Source: Gigaspora rosea (Eukaryota > Glomeromycota > Glomeromycetes > Diversisporales > Gigasporaceae). From it: a stretch of 64,000 nt of DNA. The translations under genes were made by a program, and so were the position numbers. The stretch is from assembly GCA_003550325.1 (NCBI GenBank), contig QKWP01000271.1:34492-98491 (forward strand), in the 5' to 3' direction. A model generated the notes under the pieces. It had not been told where the DNA came from. It searched no databases and was given only the letters and a program-made list of their open reading frames with translations. Of this stretch, positions 23,793 to 34,940 are shown in pieces (the stretch's first letter is position 1; each line of letters opens with the position of its first letter).

Positions 23793-25836
23793 CATATTCG
23801 TAATAAAGAAAAACATGAAAAATATCAATTAACACTTCAAACCACAATTGATCAAGTCGAATTAAGAAAGATTATTGTGTTTGATTTAGTGAATTCATTC
23901 ATCGCCGCAGATATTCCGTTAGAAAAGGTAGATAAGCTTCAAGAATGGTTGCACAAAAATTGCTATAAGGAAGGAATTGTACCAAAGGTACATACTTTGC
24001 GATGTGAATATTTACCACAGGTATTTGACAAGCATCTCAATCAGCTTAAAAAATATTTTAATAACAAATGAGTTTCAATTATTGTGGATAAAACTACAAT
24101 ATTAGAGCTCAAAGTGTAGTTAATATACTTTTTAGCTACAAAGGTATAAAAACATTGATTACTTAGAAACAGTTAACGGTTGTAGTATAGGTCAACTCAG
24201 TGCAAATTTTGGTTCAGTGGTCAGTTCCTTTCGATCTACCATTATTAATTGCATGCCACATTTACCATTTTTAGTGCATATTGTCAATCTTATTGGATTA
24301 TTATGTTTATCTTTTATTTAGTTTTTTTCTATTTATTTATTTATATTATTATAACTCTTAATGCCATATTTATTTTATAGAAGCATGGTTTTCAATTGAA
24401 CATTTTCAAGTTATTTACTAGCTACTCGCTAATATTAAACAAAGCTTTACTTTGAATAAAAATAGACATGCACATTATTTTCATATCTTTACCATCATGA
24501 AGTGTCTAATCCAACAAAATATACCATTGTTTAATATGAAATAATGGAATACTTGATTTCATATATATATCAACATTTAGACTATGTATATTCATGGATT
24601 TATAATGAAAGAAAAAGAAAATTTAACACCAACTATTGAAGAAAATTAATTTAGTTTTTGATAATCAACAAATAAATGATTGCATGGAAATTTATTTTGC
24701 ATTCATTCAAGAAACACAGAGCATTTCGTGGCTGATCTGGATTTTTTTCAACAAGAAACTAAATGTTTCCTTTATTGAGCAAAGATTACAACAACTCAAA
24801 TCATGAATAATTGCAGAAACAATGATGACTAATTGTGGGTCAATTGTAAATACAGTGTTGCAAACATTAAATACTCCTTTAGCATCATTCGTTCCAGTAT
24901 TTAAGCAAGCATACAATGCTGATTATAAAAAACTTCAAAATCATATATTATAACATCCTTGCACATCCTTTGTTTAGAGCAGCTCAAATTTTTAATCCAT
25001 GGTTTTTAACATTAACAACTGCTAATGAGGGTAATATGTGATCGAAGAAGAGATCAATTATGCACAGTCGTTATCATGCAATAGTATACTGAAGTAAGGT
25101 AATAATGAGCATGAATAATAAAGTAAATACTTGTAGTGATATAAGAGTCAAGGTCGTATGATCAATTTATGATGTAATAATGTGAGTCAAAGAATGTATA
25201 TAAGTGAAGCGAAAATAATGAAGTATAGTTACTTCCCTTTCCTTAAGTAATAAATAAAGTATAGTTAGCTTCCCTTTCCTTAAGTAATAAATAAAATTGA
25301 ACGAATAAATATAAATATACTTGACTTAGCTTGCAACTGAGGTCGGTTGTAGCCGAAGTATTAGTGCTCTCCGTTTGGGTTAGGATGTTTTGTGGCGAAA
25401 GTCACAAATTAACCTGTGATACTACTATACTAGTCGAAATAACTAAGGTTATGATTTTCAATATTTTTCTTGACATTTCTCCACCATCTTGTCGATTGAC
25501 TTTTCAATCTTTTTTAAAAAAAGCCTTTTTGATAATTTTATTAAGCTAAAATAATGATGAAAATTAATAAAGATTTTAAATATTATTTTCGACATACAAT
25601 AATTCATATAATTTGGCATTGTATACTACAGTATAGTTTCACTTCACATCGCTGAATTTGTTTTTGTTTTCATTTTCATTTGTTTTGCCATTTGCAATAT
25701 CACATCATTATAATTTGAATTGTACATATTTAAACACGAATTATTTCAACTTCCTCATTAATGGTAAGCTTTCTTACTGTCGAATTGACAATATACAATA
25801 GCAAGTCAATTATTATTGTCCATGCTTATCTCTTAT

Positions 25837-26115
25837 CTATAAGATATTAGGCGTACGATGAAAAATAACAGGGAATTTTTTTTATCGGAATTAATGTCGC
25901 TCACATGTGCTGCGTAGCAGCACATGAGTGACATTAACTCCGATAAAAAAAATTCCCTGTTATTTTCGTATGTCCAATATCGATGTTATTGTTCATATGT
26001 ATTATATTTGCATGTGAAATTTTTTGTCGTGAATTTTGCATAAATGATGATGTCATTTTATGACAAAAATATCAAGGCAAAAAATTTTTACATGATCATA
26101 TCACATGAACAATAA
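25837..26115. mobile_element. Palindromic insertion specific to copy 1
   Basis: Copies 2 and 3 read TCTCTTATCAATTAATGTCG at this place; copy 1 has 279 extra bases. The first half (about 25845-25978) is a near-perfect palindrome with ATAACAGGGAATTTTTTTTA in the arm and a tip around GCTGCGTAGCAGC. The second half has its own inverted pair (GTTATTGTTCAT ... ATGAACAATAAC). No clear target duplication. Confidence 0.7.
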
Positions 26116-27151
26116 CAATTAATGTCGACGTTTATTTTCAAATTTCATAATAATGAAATTTATGTCGATTGCATTTTCATTGCTTTCAAATAAAAAACTT
26201 TATGTTTCAATTTTACTACAGTAGTTTTTAAAATGTTCAACACAGAAACTTTTTTTATGAAAGCATACAAAGTCTTCAGTTGCAATATAAAAATTATAGT
26301 ATTTAGAGTATTTAGATTATTATTTTTTTTACTGCTACTTAAGTAAAAACATTATTGATTGAATTAGAAAGTAACAGATTTTTGAGCGATGCTTAGTTCG
26401 TGCAGTAAAATGTGTGAGCTATTGTTATTAGCTGAAACAAAGTTTCGCTTTTACACTTACCAGTTACAGATTAAAAATTGAATCATTTAACTACATAAGA
26501 ATTGTTCCTTAGCAATTATGTTGGTCATGGATTAAAAATTATGGTTAAGCAGTTAAAATGGTTAACTATCAGAAATTTTAGGTGGTTCCAATCTCTAACA
26601 GATTAGTATTTTTTTTTCAAGAAAATAACTTCAATGATTTTCCCGTTAATGAAAGAAGCATAATTGTCATGTAGTTTCTCAGACTATGAGGTTTTACTCG
26701 ATCTTCAATAAATGAATTCTCGTTTAGCACGTTTCACGAAGATTGGTGTATGTTACAGGTACTACCACCGAATTCCACACAATATTTATACTCAAAGAAT
26801 TTCTTTGAATTATAACCAGAATAAAAGCTTATTTATTACTTGATCAATACATGAATACGTAAAACCTTTTAATAAGAATCTTCCTTTTCTTGTTTTACAT
26901 TTCTTACTTATATCCTTTAACATTGTTACATCATTACATTATTTGACTGTTAATATAATGATTACACTATTACATAACCCTTACATAGATAATAGTTATT
27001 TACTTTCGTCATTACATTATTATGCCACTCACGTGACAATAACTAGCATGAATGGCTAGTTCATACTTCATTAAAGGAATGAAATAACTATATCGATGTT
27101 AATGATGGATAATTATATTGTCTCCTACGCATTCAATAACTGTATACAGCA

Positions 27152-28668
27152 TTACATTTGTTTATCAATAAATTTTAGAGTTAAAATACTTGCAATAACG
27201 AATATTATTAAAGAAATGATACTGCCAATAATGGCACCAATAATTATGCTAGTGTTTTTAGAATCGGAACTTGTATTGCTTGAGCTTGTAGTAGTTGGGA
27301 CTGGTTTGGTAGTTGTAATAGTTGCAGTTTTTGGGGTGAATTCAGTGACCCATTTATAGGAATCTTTCTGGCTTACGTCTAACATAAATATTTTTGATGA
27401 AAGATTATAATTACCAAATTCACCTTTTGAATATATAAAGGTTTAGTAATTTTAATAATTTATAAGTAACGGTATGTAATAGCATAAAGATGATTAAAAT
27501 TTTTACCAAAAGAAACAAACATATAATTATCCACTAATGTTGCAGTATGGCCAGAAAGAGTTAGATTCACAATTGGGTTTAAAATTTTTCCAATTGACCA
27601 TTGAATCGTTGTGATATCTAAGATCCACAGATCTCCCAAATCAGTTCCAGCATTACCACCGAAAATTATAATACGTCCGTCGGAGGCTTTTAATTTAAAT
27701 TATGAATCAAAAAGCTTTTATGCTTAAACATTTATTGAGAAACTTTATACTTAAAACATTTACTGATATTGTTAAATAACATACTTAATACAGCTGAAAA
27801 AAATTAACGAGAAGAAGGAGTTGGGCCCGATATAATCTAATATCAGATTTAAATTATCAGATGCCAAGAAATAAAGAATATTATATATAATTCATTTATT
27901 ACATACCAAATTTGTCCATGTATCATATTTTGTATTATATAACGGTAACTATGGAACTGTCGATCAATAAAAGCTAAATAATCAATTTTATTAAAAGACA
28001 AAACTTACATTATTCATTGGCATATAATTACTATAATAACCAATTCCACCAATATATAAAATATTTCCATCAGGCAAAGTTACCGCACAATAACTAAACA
28101 AATTCAAAGGTGCATTTGTTGCACTGCTTAAACTCCATGTTAGTGTTAATGTATTGAATATCCAAAGATCATTAGGAAAAGGAATAGAATTAGAACTAGA
28201 CACGCCACTAAAAATTGCAATCAATCCATTATCAAAATTAGCACATGAAATATCAATTCTATCAGTGGGTACATTTCCAACAGATGTGATATTAATCCAT
28301 TGTCGTTTACTAGTATCAAACTGATTAACGAATGATTGATTAAAAGTACCACCCAAAATAAAAATCATATCGTTATTTTTTCCACCAATACACGTTGTAG
28401 CACCAGCTTTCAAAGGACCGCCAGTATAAGTAAGGTCAATCCACGGCATCGAATCTTTATCTGTTGTTGTAAATGGTTTAGAAACATCTAAATAAAAAAA
28501 TTCATTCGTAATACTACTCGAAGAATAATTAAGCGATCCACCACTAAAATAGAGTTTATTATCAATAAGGACAGATGAATGATAACTTCTTCCATTTGGA
28601 ATAAAAGCAGCAAAAGTAAAAGTAAAATTTACGAGAAAAGTGAAAATATAAAAATTAAGCAGCAGCAT
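27152..28668 (-). pseudogene. Kelch-repeat type I membrane protein, copy 1 (one in-frame stop)
   Basis: A five-exon minus-strand model fits GT-AG rules: 28009-28668, 27907-27948, 27785-27836, 27507-27686 and 27152-27423, 402 codons including stop. It has a hydrophobic signal peptide (MLLLNFYIFTF..., residues 1-21), kelch blades with the usual pattern (YHSSVLIDNKLYFSGG, then DGRIIIFGGNAG and DLWILDITTIQW), a Thr/Ser-rich stalk, a single C-terminal membrane helix (GAIIGSIISLIIFVIASIL) and a 7-residue tail. The protein would be a cell-surface beta-propeller, as is common in large families in Rhizophagus. Exon 3 has an in-frame TAA where copy 2 has GAA, so unless the exon is skipped the gene is broken. 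It is convergent with the hAT relic. Confidence 0.75.
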
Positions 28669-28749
28669 AATTACAGTATGAAATGAGCTAAATTAAATTT
28701 TCGGAGAAAAGTGAAAATATAAAATTAAGCAGCAGCATAATTATGCAAT

Positions 28750-29004
28750 AGGGTGATTCAAAGTTAACTTATTTCAAAAACAAGTAGGGGTTTAAAAAGT
28801 CCTATTTCTGGTTTGAAATTTTGAAATCAGATAATGAAATAGGTGTTATTCGGAGATGAAATAAGCATCCTTAATATATAAATAAGCTTAAAAATTAAAA
28901 AAAAATTAAAATAAATAAAGTTTACGAAGCACTGATTTCAAAATAATTACATCACTAATTTAATTTGAAATCAGAAACCCTTAACATTAGGTTTGAATCA
29001 CCCT
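28750..29004. mobile_element. Harbinger-like MITE, 3-bp TSD, specific to copy 1
   Basis: Ends AGGGTGATTCAAA and TTTGAATCACCCT, flanked by AAT on both sides. Copy 2 has the empty site (CAATGAACTAAATT near 42060). It lies just upstream of the kelch gene start, in a likely promoter region. 29056-29269 shows nothing recognisable. Confidence 0.8.
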
Positions 29005-29269
29005 AATGAACTAAATTAAATATATATATAGTGATTTGTAAATGTACAAGATTGTATGTTAAATCAAAACTATATGTGGTATCATATAAAATCAATTATC
29101 GAATTTTTTTTGATCCTTGTGTAACATACAATATTGACCTTGCATGCATAATTTTATTACTCTGTAATACTGTAATAATTACAATAATTACAATAACGAT
29201 AAACAAATCGATATAATAATGATATTGATATCAATATATAAAACAATGATTAATTCAAATTTACATAGT

Positions 29270-30169
29270 TTATGTAAATAAATTATTAAAAAGATTCGAA
29301 GCAACTTCTGGTCCAAAGATTGGTAATTGTATTTCCTGAAGTGGGATCTTTTTCTGTTCTTTCTTGTTTCTTTTAATTCTTCTAACAGGTTTTTTTATCG
29401 ATTTTGCTTGAGGATAAGCGAAGTTTTGATTGTTTAACTGGTAGTGACATGTTAGAATGTTTTTTAATATCTAACTTGTTAAAAAGACCCTCCACTTGTT
29501 GCTGGTAGATAATAATGAAGTAAATTCGGGGTTTAATAAATTGATATAGTTCAGGTAAATTATATTAATCGCATACACTCGACCGTTGAACGTAGTGACA
29601 TATGACCAACTTGCGAAATCTCAGTTACAAGCCAAATTGTGTTCGAGGTATAACTTTTTTTATCAGTTTTAAAAACTGATTTTACTCTTTTGCGAAATTC
29701 GTCATTAGTTATTTGCTTTGATTGCCAGAACGAATTTCAGATATGTGCCAAGATTTCTGTTTCTTTAAGTGTTGGGTTTTTGCCTCAATTAGTTCATTAT
29801 TCTTTTGATCAAGTTTTTTGTTTTTTTTCCTAATTTTAAATTTGAACTTTGCAATGAATAGTAGTCAGATTTATGCTTGTAAAAACTTTGTGAAAGATAA
29901 TTATACGCCTTTTGTTGAAGATATGGCGAAATAATTTTTCCTTTATTTGGGCCCTTTGAATACCGCATTATAGAAATAAGATTACTCGCTGATGCTAATT
30001 CTTTATCATCTAATTGCCGTATAGTCGAAATTAATTGGGTACAATTATCGTTGGTAGTAGTAGATGCTGTTTCGTAAGCGGATGCTATTTCACTAATTCG
30101 TTTTTGTATTTTTTTAAGTCGTGCGTTTTTTAAGTGAAATCTGCGTTTATTTGATCTATAAATACCCAT
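29270..30169 (-). pseudogene. Internally deleted member of an unrecognised repeat-gene family
   Basis: The first open part (29789-30169, 126 aa, MGIYRSNKRRFHLKNARLKK) is basic and predicted helical, with readable continuation past its stop into KSVFKTDKKSYTSNTIW and EISQVGHMSLRSTVECMRL (about 29560-29690). The far end (29270-29390) is again an intact frame finishing QLPIFGPEVASNLFNNLF and a stop. I infer that a long central part has been lost between about 29400 and 29560, leaving the two ends joined. The function of the family is unknown to me; its pattern suggests a transposon-borne protein. 30170-30560 has no gene, only a small hairpin (AGATGCAACCGTGCATCT at 30463-30480). Confidence 0.55.
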
Positions 30170-30560
30170 CTTTATTAAGCTTAATTAGATGTACAACTTT
30201 AACGATGCATAATTCCAAAGCGAAATTTCAAGAAAATTAGTATAAAGTGTCAAAGAACTAAACTATAGAGCGAAAATTCCATTTTATCCAAAAAAACTTA
30301 CTAGTAAATTTTAAAATTCATCTGGTCAACCAAATAAACATACAATTAACATAATTCAGGAAAAAAAACTTTCTATAGGTAATGTAAAAGAAGGTTCTAT
30401 AGCTTTAAACACCTAATGAGAAAGAACCGATTTGTATTAAGAACTTGGGTAAAAAAAAGAGAGATGCAACCGTGCATCTAAAAAAGCGTGGCACAATTTA
30501 TACATCAAAACGTATTCTTAGTTTATCAATTGATTATCACTTTAAAAAATTCGATGATTA

Positions 30561-30729
30561 ATTAACGTTTAGTACAGAATAAACCGAATGTTTTACTATA
30601 TTTGAATATGTGGTGTTCTCTAATATAAATAATACAAATTTTGGTTAAGATTTTTTTATTTATGTTTCTATTAGAATATTCCCCTGTTAGGTTCATGATC
30701 CATAATCGACAAAACATTTGCCATGAATC
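30561..30729. repeat. End of a ~0.8-kb tandem unit, left of the inserted element
   Basis: This matches 35574-35744 nearly base for base (GAATGTTTTACTATAT, then ATTCCCCTGTTAG and AATCGACAAAAC, ending CATGAATC). The unit is then broken by the element at 30730-34940 and resumes with CTCTTTTTTGGTAA. Confidence 0.85.
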
Positions 30730-30832
30730 ATATGGGCCAATTTTTGTGATAAACGTGATTTAAAAAATGTTAATAACAATGTTAAACGTGATATTCACAT
30801 GGTTACACATCTGATAATCATAATAACAGATA

Positions 30833-31249
30833 ATGTCGACCAAACCTTTTTCTTGCGTATTATGTCTTAAAACTTATTTAACAAGAAAGTCTTTGTTAGC
30901 TCATGATACGAAAAAACATCCACATAACTGTGTTGTACCTCATAGCCTTGGTTTTGAACTTCCTTCAAGTTGGTGCTTGTGCCAGTTTCGGTCGGTTTTT
31001 CTTGCGAATGTAAAGTCCCGTCTTCATACTTACCAGACATCCCAAGATCTTAAGCAATTCACTTTGCATTGCCCTGAAAATCTTTTTTACTACGTTTTTC
31101 ACCAAGAACCGTGTTTCGAATATCAGCCAGCTCAGCGGAAATATAAGTGTATATATAAGGGAAGAGATGGGTATCAAAGAATTGGCTATATCTTCGCGCA
31201 TCCCGATTGGGGCAAAAAAAAACCAAAGTGGGAAGTGAGGTCAAGGTAA
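30833..31249 (+). CDS. Small C2H2 zinc-finger protein (138 aa)
   Basis: An intact frame with one C2H2 finger at residues about 7-26 (CVLCLKTY ... LLAHDTKKH: C-x2-C, then H-x4-H). The rest is a Cys/Trp/Tyr-rich domain without a match I recognise (PSSWCLCQFRSVF; HCPENLFYYVFHQEPCFEYQ; RDGYQRIGYIFAHPDWGKK). It begins about 100 bp inside the left end of the TIR element and points toward the large minus-strand gene. Being carried by the element, it could be a DNA-binding accessory protein for the element or a captured host gene. The frame contains no stop, unlike its neighbour. The minus-strand frames over the same bases are shadows. Confidence 0.6.
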   Translation: MSTKPFSCVLCLKTYLTRKSLLAHDTKKHPHNCVVPHSLGFELPSSWCLCQFRSVFLANVKSRLHTYQTSQDLKQFTLHCPENLFYYVFHQEPCFEYQPAQRKYKCIYKGRDGYQRIGYIFAHPDWGKKKPKWEVRSR

Positions 31250-31281
31250 TGACTGAGAAGAAAGATCCAGAAACAAAATAA

Positions 31282-31419
31282 ATGGTCGAAGTGGAGTTTA
31301 AATTTTTTTGGGAAGAACGAACAGGCAAAGAGGAATGTAATGAAAAAATTTACACTTGGATTTACGGGCTTGTGAAGTTTATGTTTGAAATATGTAAACG
31401 AAATGTAGTTGTTATTTAA
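31282..31419 (+). CDS. Short ORF downstream of the zinc finger (45 aa)
   Basis: The frame ATGGTCGAAGTGGAG... encodes MVEVEFKFFWEERTGKEECN and ends at TAA 31417-31419. It starts 33 bases after the zinc-finger stop and may be the former C-terminal part of that protein, separated by a stop and frame change. It ends 16 bp before the stop of the convergent transposase-like gene. Confidence 0.35.
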   Translation: MVEVEFKFFWEERTGKEECNEKIYTWIYGLVKFMFEICKRNVVVI

Positions 31420-31981
31420 ATTTTATTTTTATTTCTAAAAATTTGTATATTTTTTAGAGTAAGTTAAAGGCATTTCATTAACATAATAATAAAGCTGTCT
31501 ATTTTCATATGAACATATTTCATATGCTACAGGTTTTGAAGAATCGCCACCTCCCATTGTAGTGCCCCCATAAAATAGTTGAACATGATTATGGTTTTTT
31601 TTTCAACACCCGAGCATGAAAACCATCGTAAATACAAATTTTTTGTTTTGAGAAATTTCATAAATTTTGGTATATGACAAGCAAGTACGTGCATGTATGG
31701 GGTAACATCATCGCATTGATATAGTCCTTCCTGTAAGATAGTTCCTTCTTTTTTTCAATCATCGGCTTGCAAAAATCTTTAATCCATTTTCGTGCCAAAT
31801 TTTCAAAATTAATTATATCATTATCTGTCAGATTAATTTTACGAATTGTTTTATATAAAAAGTAAAAATCGTCCCAAAGTTTTCGGATTTCATCTCCTCA
31901 TTGATCTGTATTAAAATCGAATAAAAAAAAATGCAATTTAATTAGTTGGCTTAAAAAGGTTTTTGAAGAACAATTAAAAAT

Positions 31982-32045
31982 CGATTATAGCCAATTAATA
32001 TATTAATTGATTAATCAATTAATCGATCAATTGGCTATAATCAAT
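31982..32045. repeat. Small palindrome inside the transposase-like gene
   Basis: The arms GATTATAGCCAATTAAT and the complement around ATCAATTGGCTATAATC face each other with an AT-rich centre. It falls between the two coding parts at 32118 and 31900, perhaps within an intron. Confidence 0.6.
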
Positions 32046-32341
32046 TAGCCGACATGCGTATTAAAATAACTTAGCTACTAATTACAATATTAATATAAAA
32101 CAATTAATCTTGATTAATCAATTTGGAATATTACCTGGTATAAACGAGTTAATTGGAAAATTTTTCAAAATAACTAGTTTATCTGGCCCCATAAGCAATG
32201 TCCAATGCCATCTTCCTTTAGGTGTTTCAGGTTCTTTAAATTTAAATACGTTAATACTGAATAAGTAAATGACTAATTCAATTTGTTCACGAATTGTCAT
32301 GTCCGTATTAGCTTTTAATTTTTTATTAAATGTAGGTTTAA

Positions 32342-32854
32342 GGGTAGGGGGTACATAGATCATTTATCATATGATTTTTGTGGTACAATGAGATTTATAT
32401 AGAAATTGAAAATGTACTACTATAAAACTTTTTATAGTTGCAACCAAATTTGACTAAAATTTTATAATATATAGAATAAAACGCACATTTTATAATAGTA
32501 AAATTTTTATATAGTATATATTTAAAAAAATTATACTTCTATATATAATAAAGTTTCTCCAGTTGGCTCAAATTCCCCAAGTTACACAAAATGATTAATT
32601 TTGATTGGTCGATATCATATGATCATCATATGATTTTTGTAAACAACTTTCGACACCTAAAGTTTAAATCTTTGTAACTTGATGAATATTCAACCAATTT
32701 TGATAATTTTACTATTTTTAGAATCGCAAAAACCTGTTCTATGATTTTATTTAATAATTTAAATGATTTGCTTAAAAAAATTTTACTAAACTTTAAAAAG
32801 AAAAAATTAATACCACAAAAATCATATGATAAATGATCTACATACCCCCTACCC
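32342..32854. mobile_element. piggyBac-type MITE with TTAA duplication
   Basis: 513 bp with ~45-bp inverted repeats starting GGGTAGGGGGTA, flanked by TTAA at 32338-32341 and 32855-32858. Removing it with one TTAA joins the two halves of the transposase-like gene in the same frame (ELSV|KPTFNKK). TTAA targeting is the mark of piggyBac-type transposition. Confidence 0.9.
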
Positions 32855-34940
32855 TTAACCGATAATTCTAAAAAAAGGCACTTGAATAAAACATCCATAA
32901 TTTGGAGCATTGTATGTAATTCATCTGGAATACAATATTGGTTTTCTAAAAATGGTAAAAGATTTAAATTTTTACGACCCCGAGTTTTAAACGAGTTTTC
33001 AAAATCTAAATCTACATTCCAACGATCTGTATTTTTGCAATCACAATAAAGACAAAAATAATTTGCTGTTGGCCCTTTAGTACTGAGAACTAATGACATA
33101 AATTTCCAATCAGAACTGAACCAAATTCAATTTGCCAGTGGTTGTTATTTGAATCAATAATGCCTTCTGAATTTAAAGTTGTTAATTCATCAATTAAAAA
33201 ACTAAATGCCAGTTGAAGAGATTCATATTGTTCTATACCCGTATAAAGAAAAATACAATGTTGATTTGATGGGCTTAAAACTGCTTTGTGTTCATTTAAT
33301 ATGCAAGCAGTAAACATTACATGATTATGATGTTTACCAACTTGTCTCCCATCGCCACTTAATTTAATATGAATAACATATCCTATTTGTAATACAGGTG
33401 AATCACTATAAGCTAATAAAGGAATTAAAAAAAGTAAGATCTTTTTAATAGAACGATAAGCTCCATTTAATGTTAAAGAATTAATTTGAACTGAATGAAC
33501 AGGAATAATATCATCCATAATTCTTGTTATTTCTTGTTGATTTTCATCAACTTTATATCCACGTTCCATTTCAGGTATAATTGCTGCAAGCCGACGATAT
33601 CCATCGCGAGAAATTAATGATTCATCACAAGTATGAACAATTGAATCTAAAAGTTTTGGTGGATTTAATGTTTCTGAATTTGAATTTTGTAATTTGACAG
33701 GTGATCCGTTAATATTTAATTCTATATGCTCTAATTTTGTATTATAAAAGTTGTGTAAATTAACTAAGAACTCAACCTTACTATTAATATCATGGGCTAT
33801 TGCTTTAAGTCGTATGTTTTTTTGTGTTTCAGAGTTAAGTTGATGAAAAGGTTTATTTTTTCGAATTTGATTTTTTTGATTATTAATTCGTCTATTTTCT
33901 AGATATTCGAGATCAAATCCAAACAATACAACTCCAGAAAAAGTTGTTTTATTGTTATTGGATAAATTCTATTTATAATAATATATTAATAAATATAATA
34001 TACATGGCATCTTAAACCAATTAATTTATTAAATTAATACAAACTTGTAAAAATAAAGTTGCCGCATTACTTGCAGATTTATCACTTGTTACAAACTTTT
34101 TTTTTCTTTACTATCCCAAGTTATCGTATATATTACCTTGTCACTAGCATCATACCGAGTTTCATCAATAATATCTGTACCACGAATTTTAACACCAACC
34201 ATATAACCATTAGGAATTAAATGATAACTTCGTTGAGTTTGTTTAACATTTTGTGGATAATGTCCAAGACTAAAAATTTTATAAAGATATTTTTTTTTTC
34301 TATTTCCTTCAAATCAAGTTACATAAATGTTCGGATAATCATCAATAACCTCTAAAAAATTGGCTTTTATATTATTTTGCTGTTGAATTTCTTGAAGTGG
34401 GTAACGGACAGAAAGAGAATGAGCCGGTGAGCCCGAAGAACCTAGAGAACTTGAATCGGGAGAATTTAAAGAACCTTGGGTTGGTAAATAACTTACTGAA
34501 CGGGTAACCTGTTGGTATTTTTTTAAACTAGGTGGCATTTAAAAATATTTGGGTATTCGAATGTTAGATATTTAGAAAAAAAAATAAAATAACTAACAAA
34601 AAAAACATATATGGGAAATATAATAAAAGTATAATAAACTAAAGAAGTTGTGTGAACTTCTACCAAACAAAACTCATTTCCAACTCGTCAACTCATTTCT
34701 AACGTATAACTCATCCCCAACTCATCCCCAACTCATCTTCTAGCTTATGTTGATAGCCTTGATTGGTTAGAAAAGGCGATGAATCGTATGAAGATCTTAA
34801 TTACGTCTTCGAAAACATCACTTAGGTTGGACCCGATAAATCTGATTGGCAAAATGCGTTGTACAAGATTCGGAAGATCTTAAGAAGATCTTAACATGTA
34901 ATTCGTAAACATCATGCAAATCACAAAAATCGGCCCATAT

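Larger units (their letters stand above)
22706..25080 (+). pseudogene. hAT transposase relic with CGBP1-like N-terminus, copy 1
   Basis: The start MPHPSTVTVFSRAREFPKDL leads into a BED-like zinc finger (KFMCKFCGH ... HIRNKEKHEKY), with the finger split by the element at 22878-23792. The next part (23877-24071) contains FIAADIPLEKVDKLQEWL and PKVHTLRCEYLP, which closely resembles human CGBP1, itself a domesticated hAT relative. Downstream are scattered hAT catalytic-core remnants (VSIIVDKTT; later NTVLQTLNTPLASFVPVF near 24850-24905). Frameshifts and stops are frequent, starting with the TGA at 24069-24071. It is a dead transposon gene, not a host gene. Confidence 0.75.
21206..29055. repeat. 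Triplicated segment, copy 1
   Basis: First of three direct copies (others 37113-42475 and 44887-53757). It shares its left part (21206-22540) only with copy 3. All three share the hAT relic, the intervening non-coding block, and the minus-strand kelch gene. Copy-1-specific insertions are 21368-21972, 22902-23183, 25837-26115 and 28750-29004. A 36-bp tandem duplication (CTTCCCTTTCCTTAAG) is at about 25225-25295. Homology to copy 2 ends near 29055 at ACAAGATTGTA. Confidence 0.9.
31435..34538 (-). pseudogene. Transposase-like gene of the TIR element, interrupted
   Basis: Minus-strand protein in pieces. N-terminal part at 34538-34314 (Ser-rich), then after a TGA about 34310-33960 (GYMVGVKIRGTDIIDETRYD). 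Main part at 33926-33090 includes GDGRQVGKHHNHVM. A one-base loss near 33112 shifts into 33099-32626, with WFSSDWKF, CLYCDC and a DELH motif. After a MITE (32342-32854) it resumes at 32341 (PTFNKKLKANTD, TLLMGPDKL). The last part, 31900-31435, reads IRKLWDDFYFLY, then VEKKNHNHVQLFY and GGTTMGGG. The conserved acidic positions (GDGR, SSDWKF/DELH, VEKKNH) are what a DD[E/D] nuclease would need, but this is inference. I recognise the pattern as a family expanded in Rhizophagus, without a function. Confidence 0.6.
30730..34940. mobile_element. 4.2-kb TIR element with C2H2 ORF and transposase-like gene
   Basis: Terminal inverted repeats of about 20 bp start ATATGGGCCAATTTTTGTGA at the left; the right end is the complement with one change. 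Inside are a plus-strand zinc-finger ORF (30833-31249), a short plus-strand ORF (31282-31419) and a convergent minus-strand gene (34538-31435). The element lies exactly at the join of two tandem units; the undisturbed join is 35737-35755, reading CATGAATCCTCTTTTTTGG. The target duplication is not clear, because the empty site differs by a few bases. I cannot assign it to a named superfamily. Confidence 0.75.

Noticed and set aside
25331..25549. 72-aa frame (MQLRSVVAEV...) conserved in all three copies (also 38956 and 48505)
   Set aside because: The three copies are recent duplicates, so conservation is expected without coding. The 3' ends differ and no domain is visible. It could be part of an old LTR or non-coding element.
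27096..27359. Plus-strand hydrophobic ORF (also at 40423)
   Set aside because: Antisense shadow of the kelch membrane-helix exon.
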